Origin: Epiperipatus broadwayi
Lineage: Eukaryota > Onychophora > Udeonychophora > Euonychophora > Peripatidae
Length of the DNA: 64,000 bases
Direction: 5' to 3'
Assembly: GCA_028023455.1 (NCBI GenBank)
Contig: JAQFVV010000184.1
Coordinates: 248,001 to 312,000, forward strand
Translations under genes and position numbers: made by a program
The notes under the pieces: model-generated
Told to the model about the DNA's origin: nothing
What the model saw: the letters and a program-made list of their open reading frames with translations, nothing else
Databases searched by the model: none
Part shown: piece by piece, positions 23,641 to 35,310 of the stretch
Layout of the letters: each line of letters starts with the position of its first letter
Position numbering within the stretch: position 1 is the stretch's first letter

Positions 23641-24815
23641 TATGATATATTACCATATACCTGAGATAAAAGGTAGTCTATAGAATGATGGGAGATGTGT
23701 GGTTAAAAAGAGAGAAATTTTTTTTTTAGTAAAATTTTTTTTTTCAGTAAAATTTTTTTTTCTCAATAAAATTTTTTTTATTGTCTTACAAAATTTTCTT
23801 GGCCATACAGTCTTATTTTACATTTATATATGATGATGTTTAATATGATTTAATTTTTCATTGATGATGATAAAATGGGTACAGCCATAAAACAGCTTAG
23901 TTTTGTTTTTTCTCAATTTTGAAAATAGATGAATATCACAACTTAAGACAAAGGTGAAATAAATAATAGAATTTTTTTTGAAACATTAGAATAATTTAGT
24001 GCCAGATAGGATAGGCATACTAATCGTGATGAATTATAGGATAGTAGTCTCATGTGTGTTTGGAGAGTTCATTTTGTAGAAAAGTCTATGATTTTAGAGG
24101 TTGGATTGGATATCTGATTGTTGGAGTTTGGTTGGTTAGATTGCAGTTTTGATGATGAATGGAGAGTTTTGTCATTGTATTGAGAATGCTGTGTATTGTG
24201 TAACTCATGAATGATCAAACCCATTCACTGCTCCAACCCAATTTATAAGTTATCTTTATTTTAGTATGAAGCAGTTAACAATAGTCCTGCCATGATATCA
24301 GCCCATAAGTCTCCAAGAGAGAGAGCAAGGCTTAGTTTTCTGTAAACTATAATAAGCAGGGAATTCCTTGATACTTGCCACATAAGACTCCAAGAGAGAG
24401 AGAGCAAAGCATAGTTTATCTATTTTAGCCCCTAAGAATTAAAAATACTTTTTTTATTGCAACAGAGTTTGCATCATTCAATCAAGGGTTGTGGTAGTTA
24501 ATAGTGATCGAATTGGGATGATCTTCTGAGTGCTCATGATACATTGTGTGATTATAGTGCTGTGACTGAATTCTTTTATTTATCTCAAGATTGTGAACTG
24601 CTAGTCATTCTGTGGACTGTCAATATCTGTCGGATTTCTGGGAGAATGGATGAATGTATAATTTGGGCTATTGCAGGCAGACATGCGCTATATAGATTAT
24701 TGTTGTGTGATTCATCAAATAATGATATTAAATTTTTTTTTTGTATTTGTAATGCAGGATAAGGTAAAAAGCAAATCAGTCAATTAGTCAAAGATAGGTG
24801 TCAGACAAGGAAAGG
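23641..24815 (+). other. Untranslated internal leader of LTR element
   Basis: About 1.2 kb without a convincing frame. It includes T-rich runs (23707-23780). It also has two copies of a CATAAG.CTCCAAGAGAGAGAG string at about 24303 and 24382, each followed by AGCAA.GC.TAGTTT. The repeated purine-rich string could be a packaging or RNA-structure element, but nothing proves it. Confidence 0.45.
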
Positions 24816-25776
24816 ATGTGTAGGTTTTTGATGGTCAGGGAAAGCACAGATGGGATATATATAGTTTTGAAAAACATGAGTGAACTAAATAATAGTACAG
24901 AAGAGGTTATGGAAAAGGAAGGTGTCCCAATACCAGGGATCAGTGATAGTTTTTATATGAAAGAAGGGGATGGGGAGGTTTTCTTTAAAGAAGCACAAGG
25001 AAGAGAGGAAGTAGAAGAAGATGCCTCTGAAGTTAGTAGCAATAATAAGGCCTCAAGTGTGGAAATAAATGAGGAGCCAGAAGTTGGCCAGACTCAGATA
25101 GCAATGAAAGCACCATCAGAGGTGCAATTGATGATGATGCAGATGCTTAAAAGGATAGAAGAAAGTAATAAAAGTTTAGAACAGAAGATGGAGAAAAATA
25201 ATAAAAAGTATAGAAAGTTTAGAACAAAAGATTGAGGAAAGTAATAAAAGTAATAAAAGTTTAGAACAGAAGATGGAGAAAAGTAATAAAAGTATAGAAA
25301 ATTTAGAACAAAAGATGGAGAAAAGTAATCAAAGTCTAAAAAAAGATACCAAGCAAGGTATAGAAAGTTTGAGAGAAGATCTCAAAGCAAAGATAGATCA
25401 ATCTATTGAAAGCAACAACCGAATGATCATGGCCTGGGAAACAAAGATCGAAAAACCTCATATAGAGAAAACTACAGAAAGTATAATAGAGGATAGTCAG
25501 ACTACTGATAATGGGGAAAATAATGTAAAGTTAGATACACTGATAAAGGATAAGTTCCCAGAAGTAGAAAGGCCAATAGTAGCTGCAAAACCAAGTCTCC
25601 CAGTAAAGAGAGTACATGAGAAAATGGCCAGAGAGCTGATTGGGGTAGATCATAAAGTGAAAAAAAGGAAAAGAGAGTGGGAGGAAAAAGTCCATGCACC
25701 AGATGAGGTGTTAAAATTAAGAGAATCTATCTCTCTGAAAAATGTAAATGTCCAAATCTCTCTGGAAAACTTCTAA
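24816..25776 (+). pseudogene. Gag-like coiled-coil protein, one frameshift
   Basis: The first ATG after an in-frame stop is at 24816. The frame runs to 25235, and a second frame, one base off, carries the same repeat pattern on to the stop at 25776. The first half is acidic. The middle is built of repeated SNKSLEQKMEK-type units of about two heptads, a classic parallel coiled coil. The end is basic (VKKRKREWEEK). An A-run of five near 25204-25208, where the sister repeat has four, explains the frame change as a single-base insertion. There is no zinc knuckle or known capsid motif, so Gag is inferred from position after the primer site. It could instead be an unrelated accessory protein. The total would be about 320 residues. 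Confidence 0.6.
25180..25345 (+). repeat. Tandem coding repeats of the coiled coil
   Basis: The string AGTAATAAAAGT..TTAGAACA.AAGATGGAGAAAA recurs at least three times with short deletions or insertions in multiples of three, apart from the single A-run change. The repeat both extends the coiled coil and offers a substrate for slippage. Confidence 0.75.
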
Positions 25777-25900
25777 GTGCCTTATGCAGGGAGTCAATCT
25801 TTCTAGAAAGTTTAAAAATAAAGTATGTATGGTATAGAGAGTCAATCTCTCTAAAAAACTTCAAGGCATATTACATATGGTACCAAGAGTCCATATTTCT
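25715..25900 (+). repeat. Short imperfect repeats after gag-like frame
   Basis: Four or five copies of an (AG)TCAATCTCTCT..AAAA.CTTC string follow each other around the stop codon (for example near 25724, 25749, 25790 and 25835). The array crosses the end of the coding frame. Confidence 0.55.
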
Positions 25901-26040
25901 AAATGGAGTTTGTAATAGGAGGTTATATAAAATAAATCCTCCGGATATGTTTTATAAATATCCAGTCAAGATGAAAAATGGAAATATTAAAAAGGGACTG
26001 GATGTACATGTGCATTTTTATGCAGACCACCATATGATTT

Positions 26041-26166
26041 GAAAAGAAAAAGCCATTCCAAATTACCAAGAAAATAGGAGAGAATGTCTTTATGCTTGCT
26101 GCTCTTGATGGGAATAAGGGAACCTATAATGCTAGGAGTTTGATCCCTTATACTTCAGCAGAGTAG
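26041..26166 (+). pseudogene. Integrase C-terminal tail (GPY/F-like)
   Basis: A plus-strand frame ending in TAG reads KKPFQITKKIGENVFMLAAL and then ..GTYNARSLIPYTSAE. This fits the GPY/F module at the C-terminus of many Ty3/gypsy integrases (GPF.I.KKIG...Y.L......N...L.PY). A stop lies directly upstream (26035-26037) and no catalytic integrase sequence precedes it. It is a remnant of pol left by an internal deletion. Its position shortly before the polypurine tract is the normal place for the end of pol. Confidence 0.6.
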
Positions 26167-26334
26167 CCTGGCAAAGATCTCCAAATAAATTACTTTAAGT
26201 TTTCTAATGAAAAGTATATTTACCAGTAGTTCAAATTTTTTTTTATCATTAGTGTGTTTATTATTATTAGTATATTTTATTAGTTAGGATTTTTTTTAGA
26301 TATAGTTAAAGCAAAAGTGCTGATGATTTTAATC

Positions 26335-26346
26335 GAAGGGGGGGAA
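26335..26346 (+). promoter_or_regulatory. Polypurine tract
   Basis: GAAGGGGGGGAA lies immediately before the TGTTGTGCC start of the 3' LTR. This is the RNase H-resistant primer for plus-strand synthesis in LTR elements, and its intact form supports the LTR boundary. Confidence 0.8.
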
Positions 26347-29300
26347 TGTTGTGCCATTACAATTTAGTCATTAGCTAAATTTATAGTAATGTGCATGTAA
26401 AAAAATGTAAAACCAAAATCATCATCACATTTTTATATAACAAATGAAACTGTAGGGCATCCAAGTTCAAACCCTACAAGATTCAGTTCTAAATGCTTTA
26501 GATAGAAAGAGAGTGGGTCAACAATTATATTCTTTATTTGTTTGTGTGTTGATAGAAAGGTAATACACACATTTAGACTATTCAATATTAAATTTTTCTG
26601 CTAAAAAGCAAAGTTACACATATCTAGGCAAAGCTATTTAATTGTTTTATATTTCAAATATTAAACATTTTAACTTTCTTTAAAACTAACCTATGCTTGA
26701 TCAATTTTAATATCTTATTCTATACTTCTATTTTTACTTTTCTATAATTGGAATTGGGATTTAAAAACTAAGAATTTAATTTTAAATATTGGGGTTATAA
26801 TTACTAAGCTGGCAATTAGATTATTGTAATGAGTTTATGAATGATTTGAAATGATAAAGTATGTGTGTACATTACATACATAAACTACATTTACATTTAT
26901 TAAATATATTGAAAAGAAGGGTTAAATCTGTTGAATCAGATATCTATTTTTGTAGCAATTTTGTTTTTGTAAATGATTGTTTGTCATTTTGGGAGCTTAA
27001 GCTTGGTGGGAACTCTAATTTTGAAATTGTCTCATCTTAAGATTAAAGGAAAGAAACTCCAATTTTAGATATTACAGATATACGTGAAAAAGAAAAAAGG
27101 ATTAAGTCTATTTTTTTTTAAGACAAAAGTGTCTGAAAACCAGGTGTGTGATTTTTTGAGTTGGTCAAAAATAGCAATTCACACTATCACTCTAATTGGG
27201 TGAGTTGACTCAAAAATCGGATATAAAAGCAATCTGGAAAATCAGTTGAGCTATTAGACTATTATTATATTATTATTGGGAGAGAGAGACTTTTTAAAAA
27301 TTATTGAAACTAAAGCAGACACCCATTTTTAGTTCTGCTAGATAGTTTTTTTTCTAAATCATTTTTTTATGAAGTTTTGAATGTTGAAAATATAAGAAAT
27401 GATGGGGTAGAAAAATTATATATGTGTCCCATCAAGACCTGACCATCGTGGAGCTGCAGATCATATAGGAAAGAAAAGATGTCATGTCTGGAAAATAATA
27501 TTCTACACCTTTCAACTGACTGAGAGAGATAAAATGTTTTAAATAGAAGGAAGAAAACATTCACCTGCATTCAAAGGGGATCAGAAAAATGAATTAATCT
27601 ACTGATAAATATTAATCATCGAATCTAATTAATTATTCCAGTAACTGAGTTTGGACCCCAGAAAAATTACAATGGGAAAAGAACTGCTGTATTTCATCCA
27701 CGATGAGAATCACGCTGAATGGAAAAATTTAAAGTCAGTATAAGAATTTCTAAATTGTCCACTAAAGCAAATAACCATATTTGAATCATCATCATCAAAT
27801 AGTTATACACCTCAAGAAAGAGATTGTTCCAAAGTAAAATGGAAATGGTAGCTGCAGAAATATAGAAATTATACAAGATAAGTTTGAGCCCTTGGAAGTT
27901 CACCACAAAACAAAGAATCGGTAATATGACTTTTTATATCTATTTTCTTTATGATATCAAAGTCTTAATAAACTTTTAGCAATAAAGTGGTATATTTTAT
28001 TTAAAGAACTTTTAAAGACAATTCAGATCAATTAAAACCAATAATTTCTTACTAATAATAACCTTGAGCTTCATAAATAATTTTAAAGGTATCAAAATTA
28101 TTTGTTTATTAATGTACAATCATGAAATATTAATGTGTAAAATAATTTTTTGTATTATTATTTTGGTTTTAAATAATATTTTGGTTTTTATGGGAATAAA
28201 ACAGGCACATACATAATAATATTTTTTCATGTGTATAATTGCGAGTGAATGTGAAGTAATAAGCAGTGTTAAAATATTAAATTATTTTGTTTTAAGAAAG
28301 TATAGCATTTCAGAGGTAGAAGGGAGGGGGAGAAAATGATTTAAAACTTGTTCAGTAAAACTTGCCCTTTCAATTCTACTAACATTTTTTTTTACACTCT
28401 GCTTACATGTTAGATTATAAGGTATGGGTGCCAATGAATGAATGTTTTTTTTTTTTTTATGGGAAATACTTTTCTTGTGGATGAAACATTTTAACAAATC
28501 GGTTACCCAATTTAATACAATATACTTTTGAAATACATTTACAGGAAAGGGGGAAGAATTTAAAATTTAATGTTATGATTTTAAAACAGTCGATTATGAT
28601 TATTGATGTTATTGTTAATATAAATTTTCATGTAAATATAGAAATTTTTATGTATATGTTAGAAATGCAGTAATAAATATTAGTTTATGTTATTAAACAA
28701 GGCGTATATAGTTCATTAAGAGTAGTCTTTATCAAGTGTGATCATTCATCATCAATGGTTGATTATTAGTTGTTTAAGATATGATTAAATATGCTAAGAT
28801 TAACCATAATTATGAATTTCTTTATAAAAATTAGGTTTTATGTTTAGGCTTAGTCTTAAATCTGTGGTTGAAACCATTGTCATTATCGTTATTATTATCA
28901 TCATCATCATCATCACGTTTTAATTAATGAGCTGTTTAAATGTTTAAAGGCCATAAATAAATATTGATTTCATAGTATTTAGTGATTTCTTAGTATTATT
29001 ATAACCACCATCCCCTCATCTATTTCATGCAAGGATGAGTGAATTGCCATCCTAAATTAATAGTAATCTGAGCTAGTAAACCTTATAAAAAATATTGAAA
29101 CACATTTGTTATGCTAAGGTCTAAGAAATGATTTATGTCTAATGAATTCCACTTCAGTTTAAAGATGTTTTATGTTACCTAGGTGTTTACTTAAATATTA
29201 GTGCATACAGTGCTATGGGTCTAAAATCAAAATCATACATTTTTTAAGAAATAAGGTACCAAAAGGGATTCAAACCCGGTACATGTGAAAGGTTATTAGA

Positions 29301-30048
29301 TATAACTGTGTCTAGATTCAAATAATCTAGTGGTGCTCTGCTAGACCATATTCATTTGGTATTTGTTTGGATATGCACTTAACATCAAATCAAGAAATGA
29401 AAGTGGATAAAATCTACTGTCTGTATACCTGAGAAGATATTTTATTGAGTTACTAGTGTACTCACTCACTTGATTTCCATATACCTGAGTTATAATAGTT
29501 GTTATTAATAATTTGTTTATAATTATTGATATGGTGATATCTTGAGAAATCTAATTATAGAAATATGTTTAATTTATTCCTACTCATCATTTTAATATTT
29601 ATGATCTTTTGTTATATAGCTTATGCTCATGTTAATATAAGTTTAAATAAATTCTGATCAGTTTCATTAAGTTTATTTACAACTTGTTTGAATTAATATT
29701 TCTAAAGACTACTTATTGAACACGTTTATTTACTTACAATGTTGATTTCGTTTATTTGTTTAGTGGCTTATGCTCAGCAAGTTGCCTACTTAATTCTTTT
29801 CTCTTTCATATAAAATAAAAGCTACAATTTCTTTTCGTTTATTAGTTACAAGATTTATATTTGAATCTTTTCTTAATTATAAAATACATTTGGATCGTTT
29901 GATCATCTTTATTAGTTACAATGAATATAATATTAGAATATTTGAGACTTTAATGATATTTGGATTTTTGACAATCCAATATTTTAATATACAATTGTAT
30001 TTCTCTTTAATATGTTACAATGGACCTTTTGAGCTACTTTATTTAGTT

Positions 30049-30051
<3 letters not shown>
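26347..30051 (+). repeat. 3' LTR (about 3.7 kb)
   Basis: Near-identical partner of the 5' LTR. It begins TGTTGTGCC right after the polypurine tract and ends GTTACA at the start of a (TA)n array. Differences from the left copy are scattered single bases, the roughly 70-bp segment at 27483-27556, and a few small indels such as an added string near 28115-28135. The corresponding TATAAAA is at 27222. Confidence 0.9.
29243..29343 (-). repeat. tRNA-derived SINE head inside 3' LTR
   Basis: Same A-box and B-box arrangement as at 22815-22915, almost unchanged in sequence. It is the paired copy carried by the 3' LTR. Confidence 0.5.

Positions 30052-30116
<65 letters not shown>
30052..30116. repeat. 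(TA)n microsatellite at right edge of LTR element
   Basis: About 65 bp of TA dinucleotides directly after the 3' LTR, the counterpart of the array at 19930-20018. Confidence 0.95.
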
Positions 30117-30120
<4 letters not shown>

Positions 30121-30769
30121 GGCAAGCCTTTATGGAGTAGTAATAGCATATTCATCTACAATAACCTAGCAAGATAAACTTACTAAATTTCCATACAGAT
30201 TGCAGATCCCCCCCCCCCCCCAGTAACTTATTTATAACTAATCCAAATAATTATACAAAATAGTTAGTAAATGACTATCTAATAACTATTCTTAGCCAGA
30301 GATTAAATGAAAGATGAATAATTATTTAAATCCTCACCAAACTAAAAATGATAATCCTGTTGAATACTATTTTTTGTTTCATTATTTCCTAAGAAAAACT
30401 GTTGAAGAGACTTTTATTATGGGTATTTAAAGGTTGTTTTACCTTTTACTTAAATTAGAAATTATAAAAGCAAACTGCTCTAAAAAACTTTAAATCTTTT
30501 AGATAATCAAAAAATGTATGGCAACATGTATTAAATTTATTATATCATGTAAAAAATTAACCAGTTATTCTACAAGACATGTTTCTGAGCTTGAATGCTT
30601 GTTATCAGTTATCATTGAACATTAGCCAGTAATCCACATTAATATAGCAATATAATTTACTTGTAAACACCAAACTTAAGACATATTAGATGTGTTGTAA
30701 AATAAAATGAGTCAATTTTATTGAATATATAAATATAGTTTTACTTCTCAGTATTATGTAAAACAAAAA
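30117..30769. other. AT-rich spacer with poly-C run
   Basis: No gene was seen. A run of 14 C residues lies at 30208-30221, conspicuous in this AT-rich context and similar to the 11-C run at 16939. Confidence 0.55.
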
Positions 30770-31119
30770 ACACTTATTTGTCATTGTTAATTAGAGAAGA
30801 TATAAATTAGTATTAAAGTTTATCGGCTTAACGTTTTCGAGGATCCATGCCTCATATTCATATCCTTCATAAAATGTATAATAAAATATATGCAAATACA
30901 AATATTCAAATAAGCTAGTATTACATAGCCCATTTCTTTGAGATCTCAAAGCAAGTGTCTTTCCTATTAATGGCATGGATGTTTCCATTAATGTAAAATG
31001 CCTCCTTTATTATACATTTATAAGGCTATGAATATGAGGCATGAATCCTCAAAAATGTTAAGCCGATAAACTTTAATACTAATTTATATCTTCTCTAATT
31101 AACAATTACAAATAAGTGT
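30770..31119. mobile_element. Hairpin MITE with about 115-bp inverted arms
   Basis: The left arm starts ACACTTATTTGT.ATTGTTAA (30770) and the right arm ends in its reverse complement at 31119. Both contain TTATCGGCTTAAC and ATGCCTCATATTCATA in mirrored order. Arms are about 115 bp with roughly 90% or better match, around a 100-bp centre. There is no coding sequence. Flanks do not show a clear target duplication. The short minus-strand frame at 30791-30988 is within the arms and not a gene. Confidence 0.8.
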
Positions 31120-31185
31120 ATTTCATTTTATTGAATATAAAAAATAAGAACTGATTTTTTCATCATTAATATTATTATTACTAAT

Positions 31186-32057
31186 AGGGGAGAGATAAAA
31201 ACCCTTGAATTTTGTAATAAAAAATTTGTGTATTTATTTTTAGTTACAAATTGAATCTCCTTCAAAGTACTACCCATGTGATACAATACACTGATCTAAA
31301 TGTGTTTTTGCATGTTTTGAAGTAGCACTGAAACTCTTGCAAAATGATACTTTTCAATGCCTGCATCAATTTTTTCTTTATCACTTCCAAGTCCACAAAA
31401 ACTTTTTTGAAGCATTTTTTTCATTTGAAAAAAAAAGTCACACGGAGTGAGATTGGGTGAAGATGGGTGATGGATAAACTGGGTCATGCTGTTTTTAATT
31501 AAAAATTGTTTCATACTCATATGGTACTGCATTGTTGTGATGAAGCTTGCATTTCCTACTTTGCCACAAAGTAGGATATATTCATTTTACTGTATCATGC
31601 AAACATTTTAGAAGTTGTAGTTTAAAGACCCAATCATTTCAAGTGAATTCTGAGTGTGCAATATCACTTATCGAAAAAAAATTAGCATTATTTTGTCATT
31701 GGATTTAACTCATCATGCTGTTTTTTGATGTGGTGGATTTGATGCTTCCATTAAATAACTCATAGACCTGTGTTTTTACTAAACTATCTTGTTTGTAAGC
31801 TGTTTCAAGCATTACAATGATTTTCCCTAACAGAAAAAAAAATTTCACATTAGTCCAACTTTTCAGACATTAAAAAAACTGATAAATAAGTGAGATACAC
31901 TTAACAAAAACAGTACTGCATGGGCCCATGACTTCAGTCTATGATGATGGTTGGCATACTGATGTAGGGAGTCCTCAAAAAGGCAACTAGTGGCATAAAC
32001 ATGTTGTACAATGTGCCCACTTTCCAGAAAATGATTCTGGATTAAAAAAGGGTTATC
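31186..32057 (-). mobile_element. Mariner-like transposon, shortened copy 1
   Basis: The left end GAGATAAAAACCCTTGAATTT and the right end ..GGATTAAAAAAGGGTTATCT are imperfect inverted repeats. In between, the minus strand codes for the end of a mariner transposase. Intact mariners are about 1.3 kb and this copy is under 0.9 kb, so the catalytic N-terminal part is reduced or missing. The right-hand half is diverged and not clearly coding. Confidence 0.65.
31296..31532 (-). pseudogene. Mariner transposase C-terminal fragment
   Basis: MTQFIHHPSSPNLTPCDFFF followed by QMKKMLQKSFCGLGSDKEK matches the final catalytic block of mariner transposases (H.PYSPDL.P.D..LF...K..L.G..F.....). The last Asp of the D,D34D triad is present in TPCDFF. 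The earlier two Asp residues are not found in an open frame, so the protein is inactive. Confidence 0.75.
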
Positions 32058-34929
32058 TTAATTGTTTATAGGCTTATATATTATTTTCAAAGATTTTAAG
32101 TTATCAAACATCTCTGCTAATTAAATTTTATTTAATTAACATATTGAAATAATTTTATATAACATATAATTATGATATATTTATGTGAAAAAAAAATTCT
32201 GATCTTATGTTTTCAATAAAGTAAAAATTTGTCCATAACATAAATAAACCCACACCCAAGGTTTACAGAAATGGTACAAAACATTCTAAATGCATTATAT
32301 TATTCAGATTTTGTACTATGAAATTGAGTGTAATGCTATAGACAGACTTCAAAACTATAGATCTATGTATTGCAGTTTTATTCTGTTATTTCCAGCCAAC
32401 AAATCATTCAATTATTTACATCAGATTTTAATAATGTAACTTAATGGTATGCAACACAAATCTAACTATATGTCTTTATATATCATTTAACAGTTTGTGA
32501 TAAAAATAACAGCAAACTCATGCAATTTTATGGTTTTGGGCATTACAATAACATAGTGATTGCTATATTTTCTCTATATTGATTTAAGCTTTTCCATAAT
32601 CTTATATTATCAATGCACAGCTTATTTACACATTTAAAATTATTAATTGGAAAAAAATATATCCACATAATGTAGAGCTTTTAGGCAAGAACAATAGCTT
32701 AATTTGCATGACAAAGCTATGAGAGAATTGGCCCTAAATGTCAATAGAAATGACAATTTTTGATTGGCAGAGTATTTTAGCTTGAGGCCAAAACAATCGA
32801 ACAATTTACATTTCTAAAGAAAAATTGTAATTTTCAGTAATTTGTTTTAAAATTTATTAGGCAATATTTTTGTAAAAGACTTATTTTAAACCAAAAACTT
32901 ACAACACTAATAGATTTTCTTTGAAAACAACTTATTTAAAAAAAAAACAACTCTTAGAAACCTTGTTACAATTTAGCAGAAGCAGTTTACTAAAATCACC
33001 TTGTTCAAAATTATAACAAAATATTTTTGAAAATTTTAAAAACAATAAATAATATATTAACTTTTATTTTTTTTTTCATTCTTTGATAATAACTAAATCT
33101 AAATATATCCTTTTTTTTAAATTCAAATATCTGATATTTAATTTTACTAACTTTTTAAATAAATTATGACTAATGAAGCCAAACATCACTGTGATAGATA
33201 AAAACTCCATTTAAAATTTATTTTCAAATTTTGCAAAGATCAAATATTAGCTTGTAGAATGGATATCACTTAAATGCTTACATTTGTCATAAATCATGTT
33301 AAGTTTAACAAAAAAGGTTTAATTGTAAAAATAAAATGTTCAAATATGGAGGACTGTTAATGAAAGATTCACTAGATCTCATTCAAAATAAAAAGATGGA
33401 GTTTGCTGCTGAACAGGTTAAAATTGAAAAATAATTTAATTTAATTAATAACATAAAATGGGATGGCTATTATTCACTCATTATTAGCAAACAAACTTTT
33501 TTCTTCTTTATCATACTATGTATAGATAATAATTCAATATTACAATAAAATAAAAATAAAAAATATTTTTTTCCTATATGATAAAATAAACTTTATTAAG
33601 TATAAATTTTTTAACTATAGAGCATATATTATCTTAAACAATATTAAAAATATGATATTTCAAATAATATATATTTTACAAAATGTTTTTAATGTGATAA
33701 TAGATAATTTGAAGAATATAACAATAAAGATAACACTCAACATTTAAACCATCAACAATCTCAACCTGTAGTCAAGGCAACCTTCTTTAACAATAAAGAT
33801 TTTTTTCAGCTTCAGCAAAATTAATCTCATAGAACATATAAATTATATAATTTAGGAATTATTTATAAAGCAATAATAGAGGAGTGAAAACTAATAAGAT
33901 GGAAGGAGGAGGGGGAATAAATTCTAATGTGGTTAAAAGGAAATATTGTTTTGAAATCTTTTTTTTAAATATAAATTTTGATCTGAATTGTAGATAAAAA
34001 TAATTGTATTATGCTAAAAAAAAGTTAAGGTAGTATTATTATGGAATATAACAATTGTGAACAATATAATTTGTGACAAATTATTTAATTTTTTTAGTTA
34101 TAATTAAAATTAAGCAATTTAATCAATTAAAAAAAAACTAATATTAAATATTTAAAAAAAAAACAACAACAACAATTTTAAAATAAAAAAGTTCTTTGCT
34201 GCAGGTATCAGTCAGTACAATGTTAAAAAATCCTAATAATAATACACAAGTTAGAATAGAATAATATCTTCCTTTTCATTTTTCTTGAATGTTCCTGGCT
34301 TAACCAGTGATAAACTAGTACTGTGGTGGATCTATCTTTTATGGGAGAAAGCTATACCATTCCAAAAAATATAAACAAAGATCACATTTAATAATTAAAT
34401 GTTTTTTTCAGTAATAATTATAATAAAAAAACAACATGAATTCTTTGTATTCTTTAGTCATCTTGTCAAAATCCAAATTAAATTTTGTAATATACTTTCT
34501 TAACACCACTTCCAAATATTGATCAAAGATCCATGTTTTTAAAGAATATTTGTTTACATTTGAAATATAAAATTTTATTCACTAAAATCACAAAAAATTT
34601 TAAGCAAAATTTTGAATATTGACAATTTGAATGTATTATTCAAATAATAATAAAATTTCAAAATATTTTTTGCAAAGTTGTGTTGCATTGCAGATCAGTT
34701 AATTCTAACTGAATATCAGTTGGTGCAGAAGTGTTTGCACTAAATAGATTTTGTATAATTGATAATTGTTATATTTTAAAATCATTGGAGCATGTATTAA
34801 ACTTACTACATAATGATGATAAGAGTTTTTATCAATACATATCAAATACAATTTTTGAATATTTTATGATAATTTGCAATCAGAAAATGATTTAATTGAA
34901 CTTTAATTATGTATTTAATAAATGATTAA
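32058..34929. other. AT-rich spacer, nothing recognised
   Basis: About 2.9 kb of low-complexity AT-rich DNA. No frames with recognisable content, no long internal repeats and no clear SINE head were seen. Confidence 0.5.
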
Positions 34930-35310
34930 TTTCATATAATAAGCCTAATCTCATAGGCATATTGGTTTTTATCCTTTAATATCAAATTAAAATTTTTCTG
35001 AGAATTAATTATATTTCATATGAAAACAAAATACATTTCCATTCAGAGTAAGATAAATCTGGAAAATATTAAATATCTTTTATAAACTTTCCCCAAGTTT
35101 AACCATTGAATATTAGTATGATAGAGTATATTAATTTGTTCTGCATTCGATTTTTTCATAAATATAACAAACTGTTGATGGTTGAGCCCTCTTGATTGTA
35201 TATAATTAACAACTGTGATTTTTGTTGATGTAACATGATTTATTTGTAAAACATTTTTGCATAATACCAGATAATGAATATAATTTTGAGTTTTTAAACA
35301 ATTCAATTTT
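34930..35310 (-). pseudogene. hAT-type transposase fragment (GTF2IRD2-like)
   Basis: The minus-strand frame 35306-35043 reads YIHYLVLCKNVLQINHVTST, then VVNYIQSRGLNHQQFVIFMK and YHTNIQWLNLGKVYKRY. This is the conserved block of hAT-derived transposases found in GTF2IRD2- and ZBED5-like proteins (H...LC.KVL....V......VNFIRS.GLNHRQF..FL...... YHTEVRWLSRGKVL.RF). RW is changed to QW. The continuation to the left is weakly similar. No terminal repeats or N-terminal zinc finger were located, so it is an isolated fragment. Confidence 0.7.

Larger units (their letters stand above)
20019..30051 (+). mobile_element. Non-autonomous gypsy-type element with 3.6-3.7 kb LTRs
   Basis: Direct repeats 20019-23621 and 26347-30051 are nearly identical over their full lengths. 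The right copy starts TGTTGTGCC and both copies end in GTTACA, the TG...CA ends of LTRs. Just inside the left LTR, 23623-23640 resembles a tRNA-Lys primer site. Just before the right LTR is the purine tract GAAGGGGGGGAA. The 2.7-kb interior holds a coiled-coil gag-like frame and only the last 40 residues of an integrase-like protein. Protease, RT and RNase H are absent. LTRs thus make up about 73% of the element. The structure resembles the large retrotransposon derivatives (LARDs) described in plants, but with the length in the LTRs rather than the interior. High LTR similarity suggests a fairly recent insertion, presumably helped by a related autonomous element. Confidence 0.88.

Noticed and set aside
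24798-24815. Start of the gag-like frame at a GTG
   Set aside because: GTG is not a normal eukaryotic start; the first ATG after the in-frame stop is at 24816.
29890-30177. Frame with alternating Ile-Tyr repeats
   Set aside because: It crosses the LTR end into a (TA)n array; the repeat creates it.
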